Of a stretch of 64,000 bases of DNA, positions 11,405 to 22,715 are shown piece by piece. The notes below the pieces were generated by a model, which made no database searches, was not told where the DNA came from, and saw only the letters and a program-made list of their open reading frames with translations. Made by a program: the position numbers and the translations under genes. Origin of the DNA: Brachionus rotundiformis (lineage: Eukaryota; Rotifera; Eurotatoria; Ploima; Brachionidae). Numbering within the stretch: the first letter of the stretch is position 1; each line of letters opens with the position of its first letter. The stretch covers positions 3,826,592-3,890,591 of the forward strand of contig JAESIW010000138.1 of NCBI GenBank assembly GCA_016802295.1, written 5' to 3'.

Positions 11405-12317
11405 AATCAAAACTAGACCAGTACAATTTTAATTTCCAATAAACCACTAAAAATTATTTAGTTTGAACTAAATTTTAAATTTAACTTTATTTTTTTGAAA
11501 GCATTATTAATTTCTCTTTTTGATAAAAATTAGCGCGTGGTCTTTTTTGTTTCATTAAGCGAAAATTTGTTGTCCGATTTCAACGTCCATTTAAAAACTT
11601 AATTTTTTAAATTTATAAAGATAAAAAAGAAAAAAAATCTTTTTTTTCTTGGTGTGATATTCGGAATTATTCATTCGAAAAAGAACAATTTTTTTAAATA
11701 AAATTTATTATATTAAAAAATATAAAAATTTATTGCTAATTTGTCTCTAATTTGATCAATAAATTTAATTTCTCTTTTTTTAAAATTTAAAATTTAAATT
11801 TGAAATTAATCTCTTAAAATCAATTGATTTGTTTTAATTTTTTTTAAAGTTATTTTTTGTCTTATTTATTGTATAACATTAAAAATATAAAAATTTTTCT
11901 TTTAAAGATTGTTATTGTGATTAAAAATACTGTTTATGACATATTATATAATCATTTGATACAGCTAAAAAATATTATATATATTTTGTTTTTTCTAAAT
12001 AAAAGTTAAAATTTAGATGATTTTACTGATCACAAAATAAATTTGTCAAAATTTTTTTATAAAATATTTAAGATAATTGGGCAATTTATAATTTTTTGCT
12101 ATAAATAACTATAAATAAAATCCAAAGAACTTTAAATGACCAAACTCTTTAAAAAAATAAGTAAAAAAAGATTAAGAATTTTCTTGATAAATTTGTTGCC
12201 AAATTTAAAATCAACTTGCAAGCACATTATGCTTATTTATTATTGTACTTTGATTTATACTCGAAATTTTTTTATTTTTTAGAACAAAATAAAAAAAAGT
12301 AGTTACATAACTCCAAA
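11405..12317. other. Divergent intergenic region (nuclear receptor A / ETFDH)
   Basis: About 0.9 kb of AT-rich DNA between the two starts, presumably holding both promoters. No hormone-response half-site pair or other motif is clear enough to report. Confidence 0.5.
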
Positions 12318-14164
12318 ATGAATTTGGTAAAGCTAAATGGTGCTGGTCGTCTGTTTCGACAGATAACTCGCAATCATGTAACCACTCACTACACAATTAA
12401 ACCTAGGGACAAAGATGAAAGATGGAAAGAAGTAGACATGTCACGAGTGTCAGACCAAACCGATGTAATGATCGTTGGCGGAGGCCCTGCCGGATTATCA
12501 GCAGCTATACGAATAAAGCAGTTAGCTAATAAAGAAGGCAAAGATCTAAGAGTATGTTTGGTAGAAAAAGGTCCTTACATTGGCGCTCACACTTTGTCGG
12601 GAGCCTGTATCGAAACTCGTGCTTTGGATGAATTAATTCCTGATTGGAAAGATAAAGGGGTAAAATTCTAGAATAAATCAAAAAATTAAAAAATGATAGC
12701 TGATTTTTAAAGGCTCCTTTAAATAATCCAGTGAAAAAAGATCGCTTTTCTTTTTTAACCAAAAACTCTCGGGTTCCTATACCTATTTTTCCAGGTTTGC
12801 CAATGTATAATCATGGAAACTACATTGTTCGCTTGGGTAAATTTGTTCAATGGCTAGGAGAGCAAGCCGAAGCTGAAGGTGTCGAGTTGTATCCGGGCTA
12901 TCCGGCAAGTGAGATTCTGTTCCATGAAGATGGTTCTGTGAAAGGTGTTGCAACAAGCGATGTAGGTATTGATAAATCTGGAGCACCAAAAGATACATTT
13001 GAGCGAGGAATGGAGTTTCATGCTAGAACTACTATTTTTTCGGAGGGATGCCATGGTCACTTGGCCAAACAGTTATACAACAAATTAAATCTTAGAGAAA
13101 ATTGCGAACCACAGACATATGCTATTGGTCTCAAAGAGTTGTGGGAAATAGATCCTAAGGTTTACGAAGATGGCTTAGTTGAGCACACAATTGGTTGGCC
13201 ATTAAGCAGTTCTATGTATGGAGGATCTTTTGTATACCATTTTAAAGATGAAGACAAACATCTTGTTTCTATTGGTTTGGTAATCGGTTTAGACTATGAA
13301 AATCCTTATTTAAGTCCTTTCCTTGAGTTTCAAAGACTTAAAACTCATCCACATTTGAGGAAAATATTTGAAAATGGAAAGAGAATAGGCTATGGAGCAA
13401 GAGCCCTTAACGAAGGTGGTCTTCAATCAATACCTAAATTAACTTTTCCAGGCGGTTGTCTAATCGGTTGTAGTCCTGGTTTTTTGAACGTTCCCAAAAT
13501 AAAAGGAACTCATAATGCTATGAAAAGTGGAATGTTGGCTGCGGAAGCTATCTATGATTTGTTGAATACAACTGATCCAGAAAAAGGCTTCGAAACTGGC
13601 CTAGAGCCTGTTGATTATGAAACAAAAATAAGAAATTCCTGGGTTTGGAAAGAATTGAATGAAATAAGAAATGTTCGACCATCTTTCCATTCACCATTCG
13701 GAATTTTCGGCACTATGGCATACACAGCTCTTTTTTCCATTCTTTTAAAAGGCAAAGAACCTTGGACTCTGTCTCATCAAGGTGCGGATTATTCTAAACT
13801 GAAACCAGCAGCTCAATTTAAACCAATTGAATATCCAAAACCAGATAATAAAATAACATTTGATTTGTTGTCTTCAGTAGCGTTGACAAATACAAATCAT
13901 GATCATGATCAACCATCGCATTTGACTTTGAAGGATGACTCCGTGCCTGAACAAAGAAATTTGGCAATATTTGATGGTCCAGAACAACGATTTTGTCCGG
14001 CTGGTGTCTATGAATATGTGCCAACTGAAGATGGTCAGTCGAAGCGTTTGCAGATAAACGCTCAAAATTGTATTCATTGTAAGACTTGTGATATAAAGGA
14101 TCCAAGTCAGAATATTAATTGGGTTGTGCCGGAGAGTGGTGGACCTTCTTACCAAGGAATGTAA
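12318..14164 (+). CDS. ETFDH: Electron transfer flavoprotein-ubiquinone oxidoreductase
   Basis: Inner mitochondrial membrane enzyme that passes electrons from reduced ETF (fatty-acid and amino-acid oxidation) to ubiquinone. Two exons, 12318-12659 and 12713-14164, joined by a 53-bp intron, give 597 residues (human 617). The N-terminus (MNLVKLNGAGRLFRQITRNH) is basic and leader-like. The FAD dinucleotide motif is DVMIVGGGPAGLSAA (residues 49-63). Conserved blocks follow: HTLSGACIE, FPGLPMYNHGNYIVRLG, FSEGCHGHLAKQLYNK, GYGARALNEGG, FPGGCLIGCSPGFLNVPKIKGTH. The C-terminal 4Fe-4S ferredoxin-like segment has FCPAGVYE and then NCIHCKTCDIKDPSQNINW, so the four cluster cysteines (one in FCPAG, three in CIHCKTC) are present. 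It lies between the two nuclear-receptor copies on the opposite strand and is itself single copy and intact. Confidence 0.97.
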
Positions 14165-15249
14165 AAAATTTTGTTTATTATGAATATCCGAAGGATTTAT
14201 TTTTAAATTTAACTTTTTTAATTGAATTTTTTTTTGGATTCGATTGACTAAATCAATTTGGTTCAGGATTTATTCAGTTTGTTAATAAAATAATTATAGT
14301 TAAGTCCCTTTTCTATTTTTTAATGCAGGAATTTTAAACTATTGTTAATTCTCTAAAAAAGTCTAAAATTTAATTTTTTTTTAATTTTACATTTGAATAT
14401 TTAGAATTTTTAAGTTCCGATTGATTTTTTTATTAGTAATAAAAATAAAAACGAATTTAAATCTCTTGATCTGAAAAAATATCTGCCAAATATTACAAGA
14501 TCAAATTTATTTGTTCAAATTAAACAATTAATTCAATAAATTCAATAAATAAATGACAGAGACAGTAGCAAAAAAGTAACAAAAATGTTTTTAACAAATC
14601 ATATGAAATTTTTTTAATTTAGTATTTTAAACAATTATTTTTATCATTTATTTTATGTTTATTTTATTTTATTATTTAATTAAATTTTCTTTAAATTGAA
14701 CTTAAATGAAGGAACTATGCTTTCGATCCTGATTCAAAAATAAATCTAGCAAATATATCGCTAATAATCATACCAATTTTTTGTTTTTTTTGATACTCAA
14801 GATTTTTAATTTTTGAAAATCAAGATATTTCCTTCAAGATATAAGTAATAAATGTAGACGAAAAAGTAGATCATTATGAGAAAAATGTGTTTAAAGAAAT
14901 CGGTCAAAGAAAATGATCACAAAATGATAATTAGATAAGCTAAAATTTTTTGAAATAGTAAAATTGTCAGATAGAAATTGTTAAAAATTGAAATAGGATG
15001 ATTAACATTTTTTTAATTTAACTTAAAAAATAACTTTTATTTGATAAATTTTAAAATAAGATAAATCATTCTGAATATTTATAAGTATAAAAATATCTAA
15101 GAAACTAATTAAGTATATTTGTAAATTAACTGGCTTATTAGTAAACATCTACATTTACTTTAAAATATATTTACCTAAAAAAAGTTACTAGTAACTCACT
15201 GAATAAATCAGTAATAATGTAAATTAAAATTTTTGTTGGTTTTTTATTT
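14165..15249. other. Intergenic spacer after ETFDH
   Basis: AT-rich, no open frame of interest. It separates ETFDH from the transposon relic at 15.25 kb. Confidence 0.5.
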
Positions 15250-15640
15250 ATTTTACAATTTCCATTACCACAATGATATCTTGAGTTACACAAAATACCA
15301 TTTTTTTACATGAACATCTATTTGTCAAGCATCCACTAGTACAATTACATCTGACCATTCCTTGACCAACTCCGATAGAAATTTCTTGGACTGCTTCTCT
15401 AACTTGTTATAATCAATATCTAAAACTCTACAAATTAGGTTTGGGGCATCACTTAAACCTCGATCAGCGTCAAAGATAGGAATAGTAACATAATCGCCTT
15501 ATCTTTAACTTCTTGCACACATTATTTCATTTTGACGATTCTGATTTGTGCGAGTAGTTTGACCAATGCCTAATAAAGAATTAGTTTTTTTAGCATCTAT
15601 TGATGGAGACGTTTCGATCCCATTTTCTATATTTATATTG
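15250..15640 (-). pseudogene. Frameshifted cysteine-rich tail of an integrase-type transposon protein
   Basis: On the minus strand a broken reading frame gives GDYVTIPIFDADRGLSDAPN, ICRVLDIDYNKLEK and then GMVRCNCTSGCLTNRCSCKK. The pattern C-x-C-x3-G-C-x4-R-C-x-C-KK, followed after a one-base frameshift by CNSRYHCGNGNCK, is the zinc-binding tail often found at the C-terminus of integrase-core (KRBA2/SCAND3-like) transposon proteins in invertebrates. In-frame stops lie upstream (TAA in the region of 15505-15520) and the tail needs a frame change, so it is dead. It lies about 215 bp beyond the stop codon of nuclear receptor B. The family assignment rests on the cysteine pattern from memory and is not verified by search. 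Confidence 0.55.
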
Positions 15641-15855
15641 AATATTAAAAACAAAAAATTGAAATAAAATTTTTAAAATTTTTAAATTTTTAAAAAGAAA
15701 CAATCAAAAATCAAAATTTCAATCAATTTTTATTTAAAAAATTAAAACAGTTTATTAATTTAAAAAAAAAATAACACCGTACTTAGAAATTATGTACAAA
15801 AAGCAAACAGCTTAAAATTTTTTAAAAGTTAAAAGAGAAAAAACTGGAATTTTAA

Positions 15856-17591
15856 TTAAACTACAAGTTGTTCAATAAGAATATTCAAGCGACTTGTGGT
15901 ACCATCGGCACAGTCCAATGATCCATTTACATAATTGCCATAAGCTTTGGTAGCCAATATCCTGAGTATGGGCAGTTTAAGCAGCAATTTGCCATATCTT
16001 CTTCTCTCGTGTGGGTACCTGGAAATGGTGTATTTTCTAAACGAATCCAGGAATCTATTCTGCAATGTCATCACTGAGGTTCTGTCTTGTAGTCCTTTGG
16101 CGTCGGCAAATGTCAACACAATGGCACAAAGAGCGCTAAATTCGTTCAAATCCATTGACAAGTCCTGCATTTGAGCAATAAAGTCAATCGAGCCACAAAT
16201 CAAGTCTTGGCCCCAGCCAAGCTCGGCAGCCGAGTCCTTGTTCAAAATGATGTGCTCGGCTATCTTGACACAATCGACAAACGACTGTGACCGAAACGCC
16301 AAGCGCAAAAAGCTCAACTCCATGAATGAGGAATAGAGCATTGCTTTTCGGTCATCTACCGAGTAGTCTTTGAATCCGGGCAGCATGGACGCCCATTGAA
16401 TGATAAGCCGAATCTCTTCAAGACAATATTCCAACAAGGCTCCAACATCCAATGGAACCGAGCCGTCGTATTCAAAGCCTGCTGGTTTGGGCATCAAATC
16501 GGCTTTTGCTTCAATCAATACAGCCATTGTGTCATCACAATGTGGCACTCCATTCGGACTGTATGCAATGTCTCTGATCAGAGCAAAATCTTGAGATATC
16601 TTCATTCGCTTATTAGCTCTTACTTTAGAAATAAATTATATTTAAAAATTATTTTTTTAATTTCTTTTCAAACTAACATGGCGTATTTCGGTCTTCTCTC
16701 ACAGCCTCTCTTTTCATGCCTGAAATCAGACACTTCTGAAATCTGCAAAATTGACAATGGTTTCTTGTTTGTTTGTTGATAATACAATTTTGGTACTCGC
16801 GGCATTTGTAAACCAATGCTTTTTGCACTGTTCGCTTGAAAAATCCCTTACAACCTTCGCAACTGTAAACACTGTAGTGGTAACCACTTCCTTTATCGCC
16901 ACAAATAGCACAAGCTCCAAGTGGCTTGAGGCCAGAATTGTCCATTTCGAGCAAATTATGCGCTGATCTATTCCCATTGTTTGAAAGGACATCTCCTCCT
17001 GTAATTATTATTGTACCACCGTGTGCTTCTGGTTCTTCCACACTTACTAGACTATCTTTATTTAATTTAGTTATTATTTTTTCATTATGCCTATCTTGTT
17101 ATTAATTTAAAACATTTTTTTAATCAATTTTATTCATTTATATCTTTATTTTAAGTAAAAAATTTATTTAAAATAAATTAATTCTACAATAGATAAGCTT
17201 CTAGTTAAATAAATAAAAAATACCGTTATATTTGTCATTTGACGATGAGGCAATCAAAAAATGAATTGTATTCCGATTTGTGTCTTTTTTATTGTTAAAT
17301 TGATTAACTTGTTGTTGGAGAATAATTTCTTCTGTTTCATCTGTGGGTGACTCTCTTGAATCATTCGAAAATTCTATTTCAATCGGCGCTTTCAAAGCAA
17401 TTATTATAAATAATTTATTTTAAATTAGATTTTTAAATATTAAAAATTTTTATTATGGTCATGGTCGTTTGAGTTGATGGTCGTATTTTGAATTATTAGA
17501 AAAAAAATTTACATAATTCTTTTAGATGCTGTGAACTACAGTTTCCAATCGTGAGTTTACTTGTTATTAGTTTATCTTTGGCCGAATTCAT
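15856..17591 (-). CDS. Orphan nuclear receptor, copy B (NR4A-like ligand-binding domain)
   Basis: Paralogue of copy A. Exons 17513-17591, 17224-17388, 16678-17046 and 15856-16622 close in frame to 459 residues, with the same intron phases as copy A. The DBD protein sequence is identical to copy A and the LBD differs by one residue (MAVLIEAK versus MALLIEAK). The N-terminal region is clearly homologous but old: QHLKEL..EFSNDSRES aligns with QHLEFA..LQLSNDVKES, and the end of exon 2 (IHFLIASSSNDKYNG) with the copy A equivalent. The start was placed at ATG 17591 because FGMN aligns with copy A, whose ATG lies three codons upstream; the copy B frame stays open upstream without another ATG. Intron 1 also keeps a shared stretch with copy A (GGTCGTTT.AGTTGA.GGTCGT). 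The last two codons (VV) are conserved in protein but not in DNA. Role: probably a DNA-binding transcription regulator; ligand dependence unknown. Confidence 0.87.
15863..17021. repeat. Near-identical 1159-bp tract, copy B
   Basis: Partner of 9682-10840, same orientation. On the left the copies part within the final codons of the gene. On the right they part inside the DBD exon, just upstream of the codons for GGTIII. Exon 3 nevertheless has the same total length (369 nt) in both genes. Confidence 0.93.
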
Positions 17592-18703
17592 TCCAAAGTT
17601 CCAATGTAGGCTCTCAGCTGCTGTCCTGGATTTTCCTTTATCTCCAATGCATAAAAGTGTGTGCTATTTTATCGGGTGTATGCTCAACTTGCAATTATTG
17701 CACTGTTGATTAAACAAATCGTGTTTTAATTTTATATTTTGCATTTATTATCATATAATATAAATCTTAAATTAATTAAAGACGTTGACTGCTAAATTGT
17801 CTTCTAAAATTATTTAATATACATTTAAAAAAAGTCCACTAGAAATTAACAAACCTGTCCTGTTCTTAATACATTGAGAGCAGATTTTGTATTCTAATTA
17901 TATTTACAGTAAAATTAAGTGCAGTGGTCTTCCGCATTCAGTAATTTACGATATGTTACGTATATTATTGCAAGAAAAAGTTTTTAATTTTTCAATATAT
18001 TTTTTCTAAAATATGTCGAAAAAAATTACCAAAATTTACGTAAATTATTGTAAAATTTAAATCATTTAATCGTAAAAAATTTTAAATTAAATTTAAAATC
18101 GAAAATATACTTTATTAACATTTTTTTTAACGAAAAATACCTTAAATACTTTTAATGCTTTTTAATTTTTTGACCAACCTCTTTGATTTTTATTATTTTA
18201 GTTATTATCAAGATTTTAATTAAAATAAAAAATAATTTAGTTTTTTATTTTCAATTCTAACTTTTTTTAAATGTTTAATGTAATTTTGACATTTACTGGC
18301 GTAAGCAAGTTCTCACCAAAATACTTAAATTTAAATCCAATTGAGTATACGTGGAACGAATTAAAAGTTTTTTTTATTCCATAAAAATTATTGATATTTT
18401 AAATTAATTATTATAAAAAAAATGTTCACGTTTAATCCAATTGCTGTTTTAAAAATTTAAGACGTGACTAAATTTATGCTTTTTCCCCTAATGTCCAAAT
18501 CTAAGCAATATTATCATTTATAAACATTGGTCATTTACTTTTAATTGCGGAATCAAAAAAAAACTCTGAACAGTTTCACATTAATATTTATTAAATTTAA
18601 TGCTTAGATTCAAAAATTTCTATTTAAATATTTAAGAAAACATTGTCTTTTAAAAAATTGTTAAAATGAGTATTTATATTAAATTTTACAAAATACAATT
18701 GTC
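17592..18703. other. Intergenic region upstream of nuclear receptor B, with Tc1/mariner debris
   Basis: AT-rich spacer up to the left inverted repeat of the 5.2-kb element. The first part should hold the copy B promoter. The only recognisable content is the transposase scrap listed separately at about 17922-18386. Confidence 0.5.
17922..18386 (+). pseudogene. Tc1/mariner transposase relic
   Basis: At 18297-18386 the plus strand reads GVSKFSPKYLNLNPIEYTWNELK and then a stop. This is the last catalytic block of Tc1/mariner transposases (SPDLNPIE..W..LK), with the aspartate of PDLNPIE replaced (KYLNLNPIE). The word CAGTGGTCTTCCGC at 17922 looks like a Tc1-type terminus. Nothing upstream of the final block is readable and no matching right end was found, so only a fragment is left. 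Confidence 0.6.
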
Positions 18704-18750
18704 TATAATACAGAATTTCATATACTCACGAGCTATTGAATTCTAAAAAA
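18704..18750 (+). repeat. Left terminal inverted repeat
   Basis: Starts TATAATACAGAATTTCATA and ends TTGAATTCTAAAAAA. Its reverse complement aligns to 23891-23937 with four mismatches, grouped near the middle of the repeat. Confidence 0.85.
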
Positions 18751-18926
18751 CGTATTAAGTCGAACACATTGAAAATATGATTTTGTTTTTGGAAAAAAGT
18801 GGTCAAATTTTATTGGCTAAAAATAATGAAACAAAAAAATTATGCAAAAAAATAAAAAAGGAAACTATTACAAAACCATTACAAGACTAATACAAAAAAA
18901 TTTACAAAAATCTTTAAAAAAAAGAG

Positions 18927-19347
18927 TTATATATTTTTACATTTATTAACATTAAACCGAAAACCAATAGTTGCGGCACCTTTTACAATTTCTTCTTCTA
19001 AATTTTTGTTTAAAATTTTTAAACTTTTACTTTTTGAAATATTAATTTTGAAAGTTTTAATATCAATTTGATTAAAATCTTTTTCATTAGAAAATCTCTG
19101 ATCAATAATATAATAATCCTTAAAAAAAAACGGGACTGGTTTGTAACGGGTTGATAAGCGGTATTTTCTTTTGAATGTTAAAAACAATTGTTCACTTATG
19201 TTGATTTTGCATTGTTTAACTTGACAACATTTTCTGTTTAATTTCAAAAGCTTTACGAAAATTAAAATTAACTTGATTAATGAACATTTCGATCTCGGTA
19301 TTTTTCGCTTTTGAAAATCCCATTTTGTTACGGGGCTTTTGAGACAT
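18927..19347 (-). pseudogene. Broken ORF of unknown function inside the TIR element
   Basis: Minus-strand reading begins at ATG 19347 (MSQKPRNKMGFSKAKNTEIE), meets a stop, and resumes in another frame (KINISEQLFLTFKRKYR, VPFFFKDYYIID) to a stop at 18927. The length of open sequence and sensible composition suggest a real former gene, now frameshifted. No family recognised. Confidence 0.4.
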
Positions 19348-19439
19348 TTTCAGTTGAGAAATAAGTTCAAATAAGTAACCACAATTGCCCTTCATTATTT
19401 ATTGTTGTTTAAAAGTTTAAATTTTTTAAATTCTCAAAA

Positions 19440-21205
19440 ATGTTTTTAACAATTTCAATTGATGACTACAATAATTTGACTAATATAATTAGCTCCTTAA
19501 ATACTGATGTAATTCACTTACGAAACGAAATAAGTTTAAAAAACAATCAAATCGGACATCTTCAAAAATCAAATTTTGAATACCTTGTTGAAATCCAAAG
19601 ACTTTAAACAGAAGATGTTAAACGCTCACTCGTGACTGATAAAAAAGATTCAGAACTTAAAAAAAAACTGAAAACATCGAACAACTAAATAAAGAATTAA
19701 CGAAAAAAAATATCCTAATAAAAAAATGGAAAAAGACTGGCTGAGAGCGGATATTATTAAAAACAAAAAAAGAAAGAGTTATTTAGATGTTGATAAAAGG
19801 CAGGCTAAGTGTATCGAAAATGATTTAAACACTATATTCGAAAAATGCGATAATGTTTGTTCTGATATTGGTTTATCTTTACACAGAGTTGTATTTTGTG
19901 GACTGAAAAACCAGCCGAACTTTGAAGTTGACATAAATGTAAAAATTGAAAATAATTTATCTTTCGATGACTAAACACTTAAGATCGATTTTTAACTTTC
20001 GGATCAACTTTATGTAAACATTAGAAATAGTATCAATCCAGAAATACTTTCGATTTACCAGATTAAAAAGCAAAGACACTAATTAAATAATCGATTGGGA
20101 ATCCAGTCAATTGAAGATGGTTTTTACTTGAATCAAGTACTGGAAATTGGAAAAAAATAATTAACTTAGTAACAGATGGTACAATCAAGTTTGTTAAAAT
20201 AAAATTGTCGGCTGATGGAACAAACATTGCAAGAAATGTAAAATATATTAATTTTGGCTGGCGGGATTAATGGACAATACACTTTGGGAATATTTAAAGT
20301 TGATAACGAAGATTACGAAAGTACAAAAAATTGTATGTCTGCAATAAGGAATTTGTTTAGAAAATTCAACTTTTTAAATTTCCAAGAAAGAAGATTTACA
20401 ATTAAATACTATTTTTGCGCAGACTGGAAAATGGCAGCAAATGTACTGGAACTTTATGCCGCATCTTTTAATTTTCCTTGTTTATGGTGCGAAACTCACA
20501 AAGACAACTTATATTTAATCGACGGCAGCAGTTAGAGATCATTCAAAAAACAATTAGAAGAAATCCAAAAAGCATCTAATACAAAATGTGTTATTTGAGC
20601 TTTTTATTTCGGAACTTGCTACTTTGGATAATTTTAGTACTAGTTCAACTTATTCGGTAATGAAACATCTTTTCCTCACAAAATCAATTTGTTATTTAAA
20701 CGAAAACTGTGGTATTAAGTTAAACATTTTCAAAAATGAAAAGAAAAGCATCAACTCAATTATGAGCAACTTAGCAGCTACTAATAGTATTTAAGTTTTT
20801 GAAAAGCTAATTATTGAAACGCTTTTTGTGAATGAATTGAAAAATGCACCACAAATCAACAAAATCTGGCAAAGTTTTTATCAAATTTATACAAGCCTAA
20901 AAAATACACCTTCACCGGGCGCAGATGTTATTAAAAGATCAACTGAGAAATGGCTCAACGATTTCCTCTTTATTTATCATCGAGGTGATGTAACTCCTTA
21001 CATCCATGCTTTTACTAATCATCTTCACGAGTTTATTCAGAAAGAATCGAATGTAAACAACTTCAATTTAGAAGGGCTAGAGAAATTAAATGACTTGACT
21101 ACAAAATATTTTAAAGCATCAAATAAAAGAAAATCTACTGTAAAACAAATTTTGAGTAAACGTAGGCGCATTGGGAAGTTACAAAACACAAACGTTTCAA
21201 TCTAG
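19440..21205 (+). pseudogene. Degenerate transposon-associated gene (GDWKFLA-type family)
   Basis: A row of plus-strand frames interrupted by at least four stops or frameshifts. From the start: a coiled-coil-like N-terminus (MFLTISIDDYNNLTNIISSL), a Lys-rich part (19726-19974), LSADGTNIARNVKYINFGW, then INGQYTLGIFKVDNEDYEST, YYFCADWKMAANVLELYAA and FPCLWCE, and finally TPYIHAFTNHLHEFIQKE with FNLEGLEKLNDLTTKYFKAS. This order of blocks (DGTN, GDWKFL-like, CIWC-like, TPY.H.F..H..EF, QGLEKLND) matches a large uncharacterised protein family repeatedly found in cnidarian, fish and rotifer repeats. The biochemical role is unknown. The broken state shows the copy is no longer selected as a protein. 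Confidence 0.6.
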
Positions 21206-21455
21206 TTTTTTTATTCTATTTTCTTTTATTTCTTTTGTGTTAATCCTTATTTTATAATATCAATAAAAAATTAAAAAAAAATTGCAATCTTCTTTTTTAT
21301 CATCCAATCAAAAAAGACGTTTTTTCGAAAAAAAAATCACAAAAATCTTGATATGAAAAAGTATTTTAGTATTTTTAATTAATTAAATTTTAAAAAAAGT
21401 TTGTTAAATTTTAAACGAATATTTATTAAACACATAAAAAAAATAAAAAAAAATG

Positions 21456-21725
21456 CTATTTTAACTTAAAAAAAAATAAACAATTAAAATATATCAAAAC
21501 AAATTTTTTTTTTCCATATTTAATATTTTTACCTGTAATTGAAAAAATCTCAAAATCAAAGAACTGTAATTCAATTTGATAATTATGTATTAGATTAGTT
21601 TGTGTATCAATAGTTAGTTGCTGATCAGTTACTTGATTCTCGAGCTCATGAATACGATTTTTGAGGCTCCCGACAGTTGTTTTTAGCTCATCCACCAACC
21701 TTTGAATTTCCTCCAACTTTTCCAT
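21456..21725 (-). CDS. Small coiled-coil protein inside the TIR element
   Basis: Starts at ATG 21725. Residues 1-55 form a clear heptad pattern (MEKLEEIQRLVDELKTTVGS, KNRIHELENQVTDQQL), a parallel coiled-coil by look. After SITG the DNA reads GGTAAAAATATT, a good splice donor, so the Lys/Phe-rich tail is probably intron and the real protein may continue in an exon further left that I could not identify. It runs opposite to the transposase. Partner and function unknown; dimerisation or DNA-end bridging for the transposon is possible but is only a guess. Confidence 0.4.
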   Translation of the reverse strand: MEKLEEIQRLVDELKTTVGSLKNRIHELENQVTDQQLTIDTQTNLIHNYQIELQFFDFEIFSITGKNIKYGKKKFVLIYFNCLFFFKLK

Positions 21726-22715
21726 TTTTTAGTTTATAAATTAGTAGAGTTTTTATTAAAAATTCTGAATTCTGCTTGAAAGTTTCAGTCAGAAAATTTT
21801 TATCTTAAGCTATGTCATTGAAAGACGCGTTCATTAGGCACTTTTGTCTAAATTAGGGCTGCATTTGTCAAGTTGAATTTAATTTCATTTAAAAAAATTT
21901 TTTTGAAAAAATTCAAAAAATCGAATTTATTAAAAAAAGAAAGGATTAAAAAATTCTATAAAACAATCGTAAATAAAAATAGCCATCAATTCAAATATTC
22001 GTTACTAATTAAAAAATTCAAGAATTCAAATTAATTTTTAAAAGAAATAATTAAAATATCGACTGTTAATCAGATAAAATTGATTACTGGGTGAGTTCTA
22101 ACCAGTTTAAAGATAGTTGTATATTCTACAGCATTTTTATACTAATCGTTTTTTTAAAATTTTAGTTCCTTTTGGCATAATTTTTGGATAAGTGAGCTTA
22201 ATTTGTACCAATTAAGTTTGAACTAGTCATAAATATTTTTCTAATGGCTACCAGTCTTAATTTAGTTTTTCCTCTTTAAAGTAGTTGATTTGGATACCAC
22301 TTGCCAGTATCGGCCAGAAAAGAGTTCAAACCGAATTTTTTTAATACCACTATAAATAATTTAAATAGGAGGATTCCCGTTGGACGAAATACCTTCTTAT
22401 TAAGCTGCAAGATGTTCAATTGCTCTAGCATTGATTTTTATTTATTATAGTGACTGTCTAATACAATCACTGAACGCTTTTTTGGATTTTCAAATTGACT
22501 GAAAGATTTAAATTGAAAATGAATATTTGGTGTTAATGGAATAGAATTTGTGCATAATAATTTGTTCAAATATTCTTCAAGTGCTATTTATTCAATAAAA
22601 AATGCATCAATTTCTTTATTTCAATTCTTTATTAAGTTCTATATTGATTTGACCGATATGTCAGTCAAATTTCTTATGATTATTATTATAATCTTATAAT
22701 TTATCTTTAATTAGA

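Noticed and set aside
12526..14155. Several minus-strand frames across ETFDH
   Set aside because: Antisense shadows; the plus strand encodes an end-to-end ETFDH protein.
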